From JABFXX01 sp964419605 (lineage in GTDB: Bacteria; Myxococcota_A; Polyangia; Haliangiales; Haliangiaceae): a DNA stretch of 64,000 bases. This document shows positions 15,161-24,043 of the stretch, piece after piece. The stretch is from NCBI GenBank assembly GCA_964419605.1, contig CAYQQM010000012.1, positions 12,104-76,103 on the forward strand, written 5' to 3'. Below the pieces are notes generated by a model, which was not told the DNA's origin, searched no databases, and worked only from the letters and a program-made list of their open reading frames with translations. Position numbers and translations under genes: made by a program. How positions within the stretch are numbered: the stretch's first letter is position 1; the number at the start of each line of letters is the position of its first letter.

Positions 15161-16276
15161 ATGGTCGGGCGTTCGGCTCAGCGCGGCATCGACGAGGCGT
15201 TCATGGCCCGTGCGTTGCGACTTGCAGAGAAGTGGCGCGGTCGGACGTCACCCAATCCGATCGTCGGCTGCGTGATCGTCGACCGAGGCGGCAACATCAT
15301 CGCCGAAGGTGCGCATCGCGGGCCGGGGCGCAAACACGCAGAGCGCGATGCCCTCGATAAGCTTGGGGGTAGCGCAGCGGGCGGGACGATGTACGTCACG
15401 CTCGAGCCGTGCACGCATACAGGTCGCACGCCGCCATGCGCTCCGGCAGTCATTGCCTCGCGAGTTGCACGTGTTGTCGTTGGCAGCGAGGATCCGTTTC
15501 CCGGGCATGGCGGTGGAATCCGCGACCTTAAGCGGGCAGGCATCACCGTGGCGCGCGCTCACACAGCCGCCTGCGACGCAGCAAATCGACCGTTTTTTCG
15601 GTGGGTCCAAAGTGGACGACCTGCGATTACGCTCAAGGCGGCGATTACCCTCGACGGCAAGATCGCGACCGCGACCGGTCAATCACAGTGGATTACCGGT
15701 GAGTTGGCCCGGCGCGACGCGCACCAGTTGCGCGCAACGCACGACGCCATTCTCGTCGGAATTGGCACGGTCATTGCCGACGATCCGCGCCTTACATCCC
15801 GGATTCTAGGGGGACGCGATCCGGTGCGCGTTGTGCTCGACACAGCGTTGCGCACGCCGCTAAATGCTCGGCTACTGCCGAAGCGGCGCGGTCCGCGGAC
15901 GATCATCGCGACGGGTGAAAACGCGCCAACGTCTCGAGCGACGGCGCTGGCGAACGCCGGCGCCGAAATCTGGCGGTTCCGCGTGCGTCGCGACGGCACG
16001 ATTCCGCTTGGCGCACTCGCACGTCGGCTTGGCAGCCAGGGGATTCTATCGCTGTTGGTCGAGGGTGGTGCGGAAGTTCACGCTTCGCTTTTGGACCAGC
16101 ACTTGGTGGATCAGCTCGTGCTCTACATTGCGCCCAAAGTCATCGGCGGCAGGGCGCCCAGCTGGGTGGCGGGCTCCGGTGTGGCGAACCTGGCTGCTGC
16201 CTATGGATTTTTTCCCGACGGCGCGCCGCGGCAATTGGGAGCGGATTTGCGTTATCAGCTTTTGCCAACACTGTGA
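15161..16276 (+). CDS. ribD: Riboflavin biosynthesis deaminase/reductase
   Basis: A bifunctional 371-residue RibD. The N-terminal deaminase domain (about 10-150) has the zinc-site motifs HAERDAL and LEPCTHTGRTPPCAP. The C-terminal reductase domain (about 155-371) has PAITLKAAITLDGKIATATG, SQWITGELARRDAH and LLVEGGAEVHASLL. It catalyses the second and third steps of riboflavin synthesis after GTP ring opening. The start is two bases past the end of repeat element C. The rest of the rib genes (ribE, ribBA) are 32 kb away instead of downstream. Confidence 0.97.
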   Translation: MVGRSAQRGIDEAFMARALRLAEKWRGRTSPNPIVGCVIVDRGGNIIAEGAHRGPGRKHAERDALDKLGGSAAGGTMYVTLEPCTHTGRTPPCAPAVIASRVARVVVGSEDPFPGHGGGIRDLKRAGITVARAHTAACDAANRPFFRWVQSGRPAITLKAAITLDGKIATATGQSQWITGELARRDAHQLRATHDAILVGIGTVIADDPRLTSRILGGRDPVRVVLDTALRTPLNARLLPKRRGPRTIIATGENAPTSRATALANAGAEIWRFRVRRDGTIPLGALARRLGSQGILSLLVEGGAEVHASLLDQHLVDQLVLYIAPKVIGGRAPSWVAGSGVANLAAAYGFFPDGAPRQLGADLRYQLLPTL

Positions 16277-16352
16277 TCGATATTGCCCAATTCTTGGACC
16301 CGCGTGCTGGCCAGCGGGCGGGATTGCCGTTGTGTTACCCTGCGTTACGCGC

Positions 16353-17636
16353 ATGGTGTCGCCTGACTACGAACTCGGAGAGGTTCCAGACCTCGGCAAG
16401 GTGCCCAGCCGGATGTTGGCTCAGGTCATTCGCGCCGAGCGATTTGGTGAACCGCGAGATGCGTTTTGCCAAGAGGTCGTCAGCGTTCCGTCGTTGGGAT
16501 CACGGGAAGTTCTGATCTATGTGATGGCGGCCGGGGTGAACTACAACAATGTGTGGGCGGCGATGGGGATTCCGATCGACGTGATCAAAGCGCGCCAGAA
16601 GAAGGGCGAGTCAGAGGATTTTCACATTGGTGGCAGCGATGCTAGCGGAGTGGTGTGGGCGGTCGGCGACGCCGTGACAAGGGTTCGGGTGGGCGATGAG
16701 GTCGTGGTGCACTGTGGGATGTGGGATGCAGACGATCCTCACGTGGTCGCGGGCAAAGACCCGATGCTTGCACCGTCGCAGCGCATCTGGGGCTACGAGT
16801 CGAATTGGGGCAGTTTTGCCCAGTACGCGAAAGTTCAGGACCATCAGTGTGTGGCCAAGCCAGCGCGACTCACCTGGGAGGAAGCGGCCGCCTACATGCT
16901 GGTAGGGGCGACGGCGTTTCGCATGCTTCATGGATGGCCGCCCAATGTAGTGCAGCCGGGCGATCCGGTGTTGGTGTGGGGCGGGGCAGGTGGACTCGGT
17001 TCCATGGCGATCCAAATTGTGCGCGCGGCCGGGGGGCGTCCAGTCGCTGTGGTGTCCGACGAGTCGAAGGACTCGTACTGCAAGAACCTCGGCGCAGTTG
17101 GGGTGATCGACCGGCGCCGTTTCGACCATTGGGGCAAGCTTCCGCGATGGTCCGACGAGTTGGAGTACGGCGTTTGGCAAGCGGGCGCGCGCAAGTTTGG
17201 CGCCGCATTTTGGGAAGCGTTGGGCGACAAACAAAACCCGGCGATTGTGTTTGAACATCCCGGCGAAGCGACCCTGCCGACCTCGTGCTTTCTGTGCCAA
17301 ACCGGTGGGATGATCGTTATCTGCGCTGGCACCACCGGATACAATGCGACGCTAGACCTTCGCTACCATTGGATGCGCCAGAAACGGCTACAAGGCAGTC
17401 ACTTCGCCAATGACGTCGAAGCGATGGGAGTCACCCAGCTGGTGGACCGCGGTCAGGTCGATCCGTGTTTGTCACGCTTGTTCGAGTTCGCCGAAACCGG
17501 AGCTTGCCACCAGCTGATGAGGGATAATCGGCACGCCTCCGGCAACATGGCGATTCTTGTCAATGCGCCGAAACCGGGGCTGCGCACTCTCGCGGATGTC
17601 CGAGCGCAGCGCACGTTGCGCGGCCAAGAAGCATGA
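16353..17636 (+). CDS. ccr: Crotonyl-CoA carboxylase/reductase
   Basis: CCR carries out NADPH-dependent reductive carboxylation of crotonyl-CoA to ethylmalonyl-CoA, the key step of the ethylmalonyl-CoA pathway and a source of polyketide extender units. The 427-residue protein is a zinc-less MDR dehydrogenase with N-terminal VMAAGVNYNNVWAAMG, IGGSDASGVVWAVG, GYESNWGSFAQYAKVQ, LVGATAFRML, the nucleotide motif VWGGAGGLGSMAIQ, and C-terminal DLRYHWMRQKRLQGSHF. These are family-specific features that separate CCR from simple enoyl reductases. ATG 16353 gives the family-like N-terminus. An acyl-CoA epimerase-like gene overlaps its stop, supporting the pathway assignment. Confidence 0.93.
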   Translation: MVSPDYELGEVPDLGKVPSRMLAQVIRAERFGEPRDAFCQEVVSVPSLGSREVLIYVMAAGVNYNNVWAAMGIPIDVIKARQKKGESEDFHIGGSDASGVVWAVGDAVTRVRVGDEVVVHCGMWDADDPHVVAGKDPMLAPSQRIWGYESNWGSFAQYAKVQDHQCVAKPARLTWEEAAAYMLVGATAFRMLHGWPPNVVQPGDPVLVWGGAGGLGSMAIQIVRAAGGRPVAVVSDESKDSYCKNLGAVGVIDRRRFDHWGKLPRWSDELEYGVWQAGARKFGAAFWEALGDKQNPAIVFEHPGEATLPTSCFLCQTGGMIVICAGTTGYNATLDLRYHWMRQKRLQGSHFANDVEAMGVTQLVDRGQVDPCLSRLFEFAETGACHQLMRDNRHASGNMAILVNAPKPGLRTLADVRAQRTLRGQEA

Positions 17637-18073
17637 TGACTCGGCCGTTCAAGGTACTTGGGGTGCAGCAAATCGCCATCGGTGGTCCCAGCAAAGCAGC
17701 GTTGCGCGCGCTGTGGGTCGACCTACTCGGGGTTGCGTCAACGGGAAGTTATCGAAGTGAGCGCGAAAATGTCGACGAGGACATTCTTGCGCTTGGCGGC
17801 ATTGAAATCGACCTGATGCAGCCGATCGATCCGACCAAATCGCCGAGGGTTCACGAGCCGCCGCTCAATCACATCGGCTTATGGGTCGACGACCTTCCCG
17901 CGGCAGTCGCGTGGTTAGGCGCGCAGGGAGTTCGGTTCACACCGGGCGGAATTCGCAAAGGCGCCGCCGGGCATGACGTGTGCTTTATCCACCCCAAAGC
18001 CGACGCGACTTCGCAGCGTTCGGGCGAAGGCGTTCTCATCGAGCTGGTGCAAGCACCGCCGGAAATGCGCTGA
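17633..18073 (+). CDS. VOC-family epimerase, probably ethylmalonyl-/methylmalonyl-CoA epimerase
   Basis: A 146-residue vicinal-oxygen-chelate protein with two beta-alpha-beta-beta-beta modules. It shows HIGLWVDDLPAAVAWLGAQG with a metal-ligand His and a terminal metal-ligand Glu in GEGVLIELVQAP. The N-terminal metal residue position reads as Gln (LGVQQIAIG) where methylmalonyl-CoA epimerases usually have His, so the substrate is less certain. The ATG overlaps the ccr stop (ATGA), which suggests it epimerises the ethylmalonyl-CoA made by CCR or methylmalonyl-CoA further down the pathway. A generic glyoxalase-type role cannot be excluded. Confidence 0.75.
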   Translation: MMTRPFKVLGVQQIAIGGPSKAALRALWVDLLGVASTGSYRSERENVDEDILALGGIEIDLMQPIDPTKSPRVHEPPLNHIGLWVDDLPAAVAWLGAQGVRFTPGGIRKGAAGHDVCFIHPKADATSQRSGEGVLIELVQAPPEMR

Positions 18074-18105
18074 GGTCGCTAGCGCACCGATTACGGGACA
18101 GTGTC

Positions 18106-20274
18106 TTAGTTCACGAGCCTGAGCGGGCGCGGTGTATCAGGCGTTGCTGCCACAGGTGAGGTTGCCTCGGCGATGGTCGTGCTCGCGGGTGCCATTGCCT
18201 TGACCCGGTCGCGGCTGGCAAGGCCAATTTGATGATCGATGCGCACGTCGAATACGACTGGACCGGCGGCCATGAGCGCAGACCGGGCAGCCGCCAACTG
18301 ATGTTTTCCGTTGATCTGCAGCGTCGCTGCACCCAGTCCTCGGGCGACGGAGCAGACATCGAGCGGAGTCGTAGGGTAGTCGGGTCGGCGGCCGTAGACC
18401 GTCTCGTGCCCTTTTTCTACCATGCCAAGTCGACCGTCGTTGAACACAAAAACCCGCAGCGGCAATCGCTCGGCGACGGCCGTTGCGATCTCGAACGCGT
18501 TCATTGCGAAGCAGCCGTCGCCGCAAATTGCCGCGACGGTTCGCGCGGGGTGTGCGAGTTGTGCGCCAATCGCGGCGCCGATCGATTGCCCCATCGAACC
18601 GAGGCCGGTCATCACCAGGAACGAATCGGGATGATTGATTTCGAGAAAATGCGTGGCGAAGAGGAAGTGATCTCCCGAATCGACCGTGTAGATGGTGTCG
18701 GGTGGCAGGGCGCGCTGCAGCTCGATGACTGCGTCGTTGGGTGCGATGAGGCCCGGAGCCAGGGAAGATGGTAACTGTTGGCGGTGGACTCCACTGATGG
18801 CGGGACGTAGGGCGCCGTGCTCTCTGTGATTCAGGTATTCAGCAAGTGCGCCTAGCAAAGCGGAGGCCGACGCGACCACCGCGTGTGTGGGCTCGTAGCT
18901 TTTTCCGATCTGTCTCGCGTCGATGTCGATGTGGATGAGCGCTTTCGAGCCCTGCAGTGCAGGCGCGAATCCATCGGTGGCGAGGTCGCCGAGGCTGGTT
19001 CCGATCGCGAGTACCACGTCGACGCTGTCATCGAGGTATTGCCGCGCCGAAGCGTGCCCACCCATGCCGAGTACTCCGAGCGAAAGCGGGTGGTTCTCTG
19101 GGAAGACACCTTTGGCCTTCGGCGTGGTGGCAATCGGACATTGCAACTGCTCCGCAACGGAAACTAGCCGAGTAGGTGCTCCGCCGCCGCGCACTCCACT
19201 GCCGGCGAGGATGAGGGGGCGAGCTGCCTTGCGCAACAGCTCGGCAATCTCTTCGACCGTTTCGGGCGCGATTGCTTCACCCATCGTGATTGCCCCCCCA
19301 GCACGCGGGGTAGCCACGGGAGCTGTGGTCACGTCGAGGGGAAGCGTCAGCATGACGGGGCCTTTGCGGCCGGACGTTGCCGTTGCGATCGCGCGTCGAA
19401 CTAGGTGCGGCAGGGCACTTGGGCGGGGTACCTCTGCCGCGAGCTTGGTCACGTGCCGAGCCATTTCCACCAGCTGCAGTCCATGTGTGGACCCATCCTG
19501 CAGTACGCCCTTGCCGTGGGCGTGTCGAGGCACTTCGCCGACCAGGAGCAGAACGGGCAAGCCATCGCACCACGCCGAAGCGAGTCCGGTCATTGCGTTG
19601 AGGCAGCCCGGGCCGGATGTTACGGCGACGACCCCTAGTTTGCCGCTGGTTTGCGCATATCCAGCCGCGGCAAACATCGCTCCGCTTTCGTGCCGCGTGG
19701 TGACATTGCGGATCGGGCTGTCGAGAAGCGCATCGTGGACCGGGGAAATCGCGCCTCCCGGAAGCCCGAACATCACGTCGACTCCGGCTTCCGCCAGCAT
19801 GGCGACAAGGACGTCGGCGCCGCGTTTGCCACGCGGCGATCCCGGAGCCGCGGTCGGCATCTCGCACGTAACTTCGCGTGCGGATTCCTCGCGGAGCAGT
19901 AGCGAAAGGTCGACCGGTTTGGCGACCGCGTGCGTCGCCCCCGCGCTGTAGGCCATCGCGGCCAGATCGGGTGTCATCGATGCACTTGTCAGGATGACTT
20001 CGACATGGTGAGTGTCGGGGTTCTCCTTAAGGCGGGAGCAAAACGCAATGCCATCCACGCGCGGCATATACACATCGGCAATGATGACGTCGGGCCGCAG
20101 CGCCGCGATCACGGACAATGCCTCGTCGGCATTCAATGCGACAGTTAAGGTGATATTGGGAATGCGCCGAGCCAATCGCTGCAGCGCTCGAAGCTGCAGC
20201 TCATCGTCGTCGACGACTAAGACATGCTTTTTTGAGTTTTGTGCCGCTGACGAGATGTGAGTCATTGCGGACAT
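18106..20274 (-). CDS. Response-regulator receiver domain fused to acetolactate-synthase-like ThDP enzyme
   Basis: A 722-residue fusion. Residues 17-130 are a complete receiver domain: VVDDDE with the acidic cluster, phosphoacceptor Asp67 in IIADVYMPRVDG, Thr96 in VILTSAS, Lys119 in AVAKPVD. From about 151 a full three-domain ThDP enzyme follows: FGLPGGAISPVHDALL, the cofactor-activating Glu196 in TRHESGAMFAAAGYA, and SGPGCLNAMTGLASAW in the PYR domain. The middle domain has LILAGSGVRGGGA, and the PP domain has GDGCFAMNAFEIATAV and VFVFND for diphosphate/Mg binding near 586-612. It looks catalytically intact and AHAS-like, but substrate is unknown and no AHAS small subunit is nearby. A hybrid histidine kinase lies 83 bases upstream on the same strand. 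A start at Met4 (20265) is possible. Confidence 0.92.
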   Translation of the reverse strand: MSAMTHISSAAQNSKKHVLVVDDDELQLRALQRLARRIPNITLTVALNADEALSVIAALRPDVIIADVYMPRVDGIAFCSRLKENPDTHHVEVILTSASMTPDLAAMAYSAGATHAVAKPVDLSLLLREESAREVTCEMPTAAPGSPRGKRGADVLVAMLAEAGVDVMFGLPGGAISPVHDALLDSPIRNVTTRHESGAMFAAAGYAQTSGKLGVVAVTSGPGCLNAMTGLASAWCDGLPVLLLVGEVPRHAHGKGVLQDGSTHGLQLVEMARHVTKLAAEVPRPSALPHLVRRAIATATSGRKGPVMLTLPLDVTTAPVATPRAGGAITMGEAIAPETVEEIAELLRKAARPLILAGSGVRGGGAPTRLVSVAEQLQCPIATTPKAKGVFPENHPLSLGVLGMGGHASARQYLDDSVDVVLAIGTSLGDLATDGFAPALQGSKALIHIDIDARQIGKSYEPTHAVVASASALLGALAEYLNHREHGALRPAISGVHRQQLPSSLAPGLIAPNDAVIELQRALPPDTIYTVDSGDHFLFATHFLEINHPDSFLVMTGLGSMGQSIGAAIGAQLAHPARTVAAICGDGCFAMNAFEIATAVAERLPLRVFVFNDGRLGMVEKGHETVYGRRPDYPTTPLDVCSVARGLGAATLQINGKHQLAAARSALMAAGPVVFDVRIDHQIGLASRDRVKAMAPASTTIAEATSPVAATPDTPRPLRLVN

Positions 20275-20357
20275 CCGCGGATAATTGCCTCTCCATTATG
20301 CGCTTATGCGCGAATAGATCGACCTACAGGGCACTGAATGTGAGAGCAAACCCCGAA

Positions 20358-21821
20358 TTACCCTACCAGACGCCGTATCGTTGCTCTTAATGACTCAATA
20401 TTACAGGGTTTTTCAAAATACGGATTGGTGATTCCGGTGAGGAACGTAAGTCCTTCCGGGGTCCGAGCGGTCAAGAATACGATTCGCTCTGCCTGTGCAG
20501 CAGCCACTTTGAATACCTTTCCATACAGGTCAATACCACCCAATCCAGGCATCATCAGATCACAGACAATGGCATCGAATCGCTCGCCGGCGCGGAGGCG
20601 CTCAAACGCTTCGTTGCCGTCGCGGCAGACTGCTACGTCGTGTTCGCGCGACAGCAATCGCCCGAGCGAGTTCGCAAACATCGTGTCATCGTCGACGATC
20701 ATGACGCTGCCCCGACGAGCGGCGACAGGCACGGATGGCGATCTTGGAGCTTCAGAGACGGAGGGGGGTAGGACGACGCGGAACACGGTATTTCCAGGCT
20801 CGCTTTCAAATGTGATTTCGCCACCGATGGCATTGACGATATTTCGGCATACCGACAAGCCGAGCCCTGACCCGGACCCCGGAGGCTTGGTCGTTACGAG
20901 AGCTTCGAATACGCGGTTTCCGAGTGAGCGAGGGATGCCCCGACCGGTATCCGTTACTTCGATCACCACATGCCCGGCGTTGTCGACGTGGGTCGCTACC
21001 GAAATCTCGTGGTCGGCTTGATCGCCTTGTGGGATTGCCTGCGTAGCATTAAGGAGCAAATTGACCAGCACCTGGCCGAGCCGCGCGGCGTTGGCCTTGA
21101 TCGGGGGGACCGGTTGAAAATTGCGGACGAGCCTCGCGCGCTGCCGGATTTCCATGTGCGTGATTCCGATCGCGACTTCGATCAGGCGATTCACGTCGAT
21201 CTGTTCGTAATGCGTTGGTTCGACGCGCGAGAACGTCATTAGGCCGCGCACGATCGTGTGAATGCGCTGGAGGCCATGCCGAGCTTCGCGCAGCAACACG
21301 TCGACTTCGCGCGGCGTTTGTACGGGCTCGAGTTCTTCGCCGATCATTTCGAGGTTGGCGGACAGAAAACTCAGTGGGTTATTGATCTCGTGAGCGATGC
21401 CCGCCGCGAACGCGCTTACCGAGCTCACCTGGTCGGAGATCGTGGTGCTCTTGGTGACATCTTCGAGTAGGGCGACCAGTCGGTTCGCGTCGGCGGTGCG
21501 CCACGAGCGAAGTCGTGCGAACCGGACCGAGCTGTCGGGTGCACGAATTCGCACCTCGAGTTCCGCCCGCGCCCCGTCGCGTCGGACGCGATCGAGCGCC
21601 ACCGCAACTCTGGCAACGTCGTCGGGGTGCATTGCCGCCGTAAACCCCGCTTGGCCCGGCACCGTGGAGTCCGGCGACACTCCGAGGATTGCGTAAAGCT
21701 CGTCTGACCACGTCGACTCGTCGGTCGTGAGGTTCCACTCCCACGTTCCAAACCCAGCGGCGAGGTCAAGCTGATACGGCGTCGCTCGACTCACGGTGGG
21801 CGATGAGACCAGATTGCACAA
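20358..21821 (-). CDS. PAS hybrid histidine kinase with C-terminal receiver
   Basis: A soluble 487-residue hybrid kinase. A PAS fold lies at about 18-125 (GTWEWNLTTDESTWSDELYA, then MHPDDVARV). The phosphoacceptor helix has AAGIAHEINNPLSFL with His144. The ATPase domain carries LLLNATQAI (N box), VTDTGRGIP (G1) and GSGSGLGLSVCRNI (G2). The C-terminal receiver (about 372-485) has MIVDDDTMF, Asp in IVCDLMMPGLGG, Thr in FLTART and Lys in FEKPCN. It precedes the receiver-ThDP fusion gene on the same strand by 83 bases and is its most likely phosphodonor. No Hpt domain is visible between the two receivers, so the fusion's receiver may be phosphorylated directly from the kinase His. Confidence 0.93.
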   Translation of the reverse strand: MCNLVSSPTVSRATPYQLDLAAGFGTWEWNLTTDESTWSDELYAILGVSPDSTVPGQAGFTAAMHPDDVARVAVALDRVRRDGARAELEVRIRAPDSSVRFARLRSWRTADANRLVALLEDVTKSTTISDQVSSVSAFAAGIAHEINNPLSFLSANLEMIGEELEPVQTPREVDVLLREARHGLQRIHTIVRGLMTFSRVEPTHYEQIDVNRLIEVAIGITHMEIRQRARLVRNFQPVPPIKANAARLGQVLVNLLLNATQAIPQGDQADHEISVATHVDNAGHVVIEVTDTGRGIPRSLGNRVFEALVTTKPPGSGSGLGLSVCRNIVNAIGGEITFESEPGNTVFRVVLPPSVSEAPRSPSVPVAARRGSVMIVDDDTMFANSLGRLLSREHDVAVCRDGNEAFERLRAGERFDAIVCDLMMPGLGGIDLYGKVFKVAAAQAERIVFLTARTPEGLTFLTGITNPYFEKPCNIESLRATIRRLVG

Positions 21822-21883
21822 GACGGCTCAAGTTGAGACTGAGATTATTTGGTAGGGGCCGGTTCGGAGAGCTCCGGTATTTC

Positions 21884-22810
21884 CTAATATCGCTTGACCG
21901 CTGGATCGATCACCTGAGACCAGGCGTCGATGCCGCCGGCCAGGTTGTATACGGTTGTAAACCCGGCCTTGAGGAAGTGCTCAGCGGCAGCGCGGCTGCG
22001 GTTGCCGTGGTGACAGTAAAACGCCAGCGCGGTGTCCTTGGGGAGTTGCTCGATGGCAGCCATCGCGGCGTCGTCGAGGAGGGGCGTTTTGCCGATCATC
22101 GCGACGTCTCGCTCCTTGTCCGTGCGCACGTCGTACATGTGCGTTACGGCACCGGAATCGAGCAGGGCCTTCAGCTCCTTGGGGCCTACTTGTCGCACCG
22201 CCGCTGGTCGATTCGGGTTGTCGATCTTAAATCCCCCCTCGGCGTCATCGATGAAATCGATGCGCACTCCGTTGGCCCGCCCGGCGCTGCTGCGATCGAG
22301 TTGGATCGTGATTTCGCCGCACGGCACCGTGGTCAGATTGTCTTGCTTGGGGCCGAGGTCGAGTTGGTGCTCCCAGGTCGCTGTGATGGTCAGATGCACA
22401 ACGTCTCCGGGGGACGCGTCGTTCAGCGCCGCCAGCAGCGCCGCTTTTGCGCGAGGACTTATTGCGATCGCAACGGGTGCTGCCGGAGCGACCATTGCTC
22501 CAAGCTTGGTTGCTAAGTCGCCCGCCTCGAACATTTGGCGCACAATGTCGGCGCCACCAATAAATTCCCCCTTGACGTATAGCTGCGGAAACGTTGGCCA
22601 ATCGGAGTATTCTTTCATACCCGTTCGAATATCCGGCTCCGATAACACGTTGACCGTGGTGTAGTTCGGGATCAACGTGTTGAGAATGTTCACCACAGAG
22701 GCTGAGAAGCCGCACTGCGGAAAGCTTTTGGTACCTTTCATGAACAGGACGACGGCATCGGAGGCGATCAGCTGGTCGAGCTTCTGTCGGAGGGCCGGAT
22801 CTAGGGTCAT
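21884..22810 (-). CDS. Monothiol glutaredoxin - A-type Fe-S-like - rhodanese fusion
   Basis: A 308-residue three-part protein. Residues 1-105 are a Grx4-type monothiol glutaredoxin with CGFS (Cys33), WPTFPQLYVKGEFIGGADI and the glutathione-binding pattern. The middle (about 115-210) resembles A-type Fe-S carriers (ISPRAKAALLAAL at the start, VRIDFIDDAEGGFKIDNPN at the end), but the C-terminal CxC cluster-ligand pair of IscA/ErpA is missing. The C-terminal rhodanese domain (about 212-308) has MYDVRTDKERDVAMI and active-site Cys in FYCHHGNRSR. The arrangement suggests handling of glutathione-bound Fe-S clusters and sulfane sulfur. Start at ATG 22810 (MTLDP) or 22822 (MSRDM); the second lies only three bases from the earliest possible start of the divergent gene. 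Confidence 0.88.
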   Translation of the reverse strand: MTLDPALRQKLDQLIASDAVVLFMKGTKSFPQCGFSASVVNILNTLIPNYTTVNVLSEPDIRTGMKEYSDWPTFPQLYVKGEFIGGADIVRQMFEAGDLATKLGAMVAPAAPVAIAISPRAKAALLAALNDASPGDVVHLTITATWEHQLDLGPKQDNLTTVPCGEITIQLDRSSAGRANGVRIDFIDDAEGGFKIDNPNRPAAVRQVGPKELKALLDSGAVTHMYDVRTDKERDVAMIGKTPLLDDAAMAAIEQLPKDTALAFYCHHGNRSRAAAEHFLKAGFTTVYNLAGGIDAWSQVIDPAVKRY

Positions 22811-22852
22811 GTCGCGGCTCATAGCATGAACATGGCAGGTAAAGGAGTGCCC

Positions 22853-22858
22853 GGAGGG
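22853..22858 (+). promoter_or_regulatory. Ribosome binding site that decides the start of the FemAB-like gene
   Basis: GGAGGG lies six bases before GTG 22865. The earlier in-frame ATGs at 22826 and 22832 have no such site and would put the start three to nine bases from the divergent glutaredoxin gene. This favours GTG 22865. Confidence 0.55.
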
Positions 22859-22864
22859 ATCGAG

Positions 22865-24034
22865 GTGCGAGTCGTTGGCGAACTCGCCGCCGTAGACCCA
22901 GCGGCGTGGGATGCCTTGCATCACGGCGCGTCGCCGTTCTTGAAGTACGGTTTTTTGCGCGCATTGGAGGACTCGGGATCCATTGATCGCGCGACGGTTC
23001 CGCAACGCCCGGATGCCCACTCGGGCTGGACGTCGCTGTATATCGTGGCGGAGCGCGGCGGCACGCTCGTCGGTGGGGTGGCCGCGTTTATCAAGGCGCA
23101 CAGCTATGGCGAATACATTTTCGACTGGGGGTGGGCAAACGCGGCGAATCGAGCAGGCATCGCGTATTATCCAAAGCTCGTCGTCGCCGCCCCCTTGACA
23201 CCTGCGACGGGTCCGCGCCTGCTCGTGGCGGAGGGATCTGGACCCGACGTGTACGAGGCGCTCATCGCGGCGGTCCGAGCGGTGGCCGACGATTCCGGTT
23301 GCAGCTCGATCCATTGGCTGTTTTGCACCCGCGATGAACAGGAGCGGCTCGCCCGCTCGGACTTCTTTGGCCGCACGTCGCTGCAGTTTCATTGGAGGAA
23401 TCGCAACTATCTGAACTTCGATGGTTTTTTGGCAGAATTGAAAAGCCGCAAGCGCAAGCAACTCCGCAAGGAAAGGCAGCGGGCCCAAGCAGCCATGGAA
23501 CGGCTCAGCTGGGTCTCGGGTCGAGATGCAACCCGCGAGCAGCTCGATGACCTGGATCGATTTTATCGAAATACCACCGAGCATCACGGCGGGCAGGACT
23601 ACCTGCGGCCCGGATTCTTTCACCGGCTTGCACAGACGTTGCCCGATGAAATGCAGATCGTCGAAGTGATCGCTCGTGGTCAGCGCATCGCTGGGGCGCT
23701 GTTTTTAGAGACGCCGCAGGCCCTATACGGCAGGTATTGGGGGGCCACAGAGCGCGTCGACCTGTTGCACTTCGAGACGGCGTATTACGCCGGCATCGAG
23801 CGAGCCATTGAGCACCGACTGCCTCTGTTCGAGGCCGGGGCACAAGGAGAGCACAAGCTTCTGCGCGGGTTTGAGCCCAGCGCGACGTATTCCGCACATT
23901 GGATTCGGCATCCGGGACTGGCCGCTGCAGTTTGCGAGTATACCGAGCGCGAGCGGCGCGCGAAGGTGGCAGAGCTTGCAGAGCTTGCGAAGTATGGGCC
24001 GTATCGAGATCCGGCAGGAGCCGACGAGGAGTAG
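22865..24034 (+). CDS. FemAB-like/GNAT acyltransferase (DUF482 type, 'peptidogalycan' family)
   Basis: About 389 residues from GTG 22865. The protein has the double-GNAT arrangement of the family: SPFLKYGFLRALEDSGS and YGEYIFDWGWANAA near the N-terminus, RNYLNFDGFLAELKSRKRKQLRKERQRA in the centre (a basic helix typical of FemAB-like enzymes), and YGRYWGATERVDLLHFETAYY with QGEHKLLRGFEP at the C-terminus. These signatures match the uncharacterised DUF482 family often annotated as N-acetyltransferases. The substrate is not known. It is followed after nine bases by an O-methyltransferase gene and is divergent to the glutaredoxin fusion. Confidence 0.85.
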   Translation: MRVVGELAAVDPAAWDALHHGASPFLKYGFLRALEDSGSIDRATVPQRPDAHSGWTSLYIVAERGGTLVGGVAAFIKAHSYGEYIFDWGWANAANRAGIAYYPKLVVAAPLTPATGPRLLVAEGSGPDVYEALIAAVRAVADDSGCSSIHWLFCTRDEQERLARSDFFGRTSLQFHWRNRNYLNFDGFLAELKSRKRKQLRKERQRAQAAMERLSWVSGRDATREQLDDLDRFYRNTTEHHGGQDYLRPGFFHRLAQTLPDEMQIVEVIARGQRIAGALFLETPQALYGRYWGATERVDLLHFETAYYAGIERAIEHRLPLFEAGAQGEHKLLRGFEPSATYSAHWIRHPGLAAAVCEYTERERRAKVAELAELAKYGPYRDPAGADEE

Positions 24035-24043
24035 CGTTGACCT

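Noticed and set aside
15864..16352. Upstream extension of the CCR frame
   Set aside because: It lies inside ribD in another frame; the CCR family N-terminus begins at ATG 16353.
22823..23623. Long minus-strand frame extending the glutaredoxin fusion upstream
   Set aside because: It is antisense to the well-supported FemAB-like gene and shows no family signature; the glutaredoxin N-terminus is placed correctly by ATG 22810/22822.
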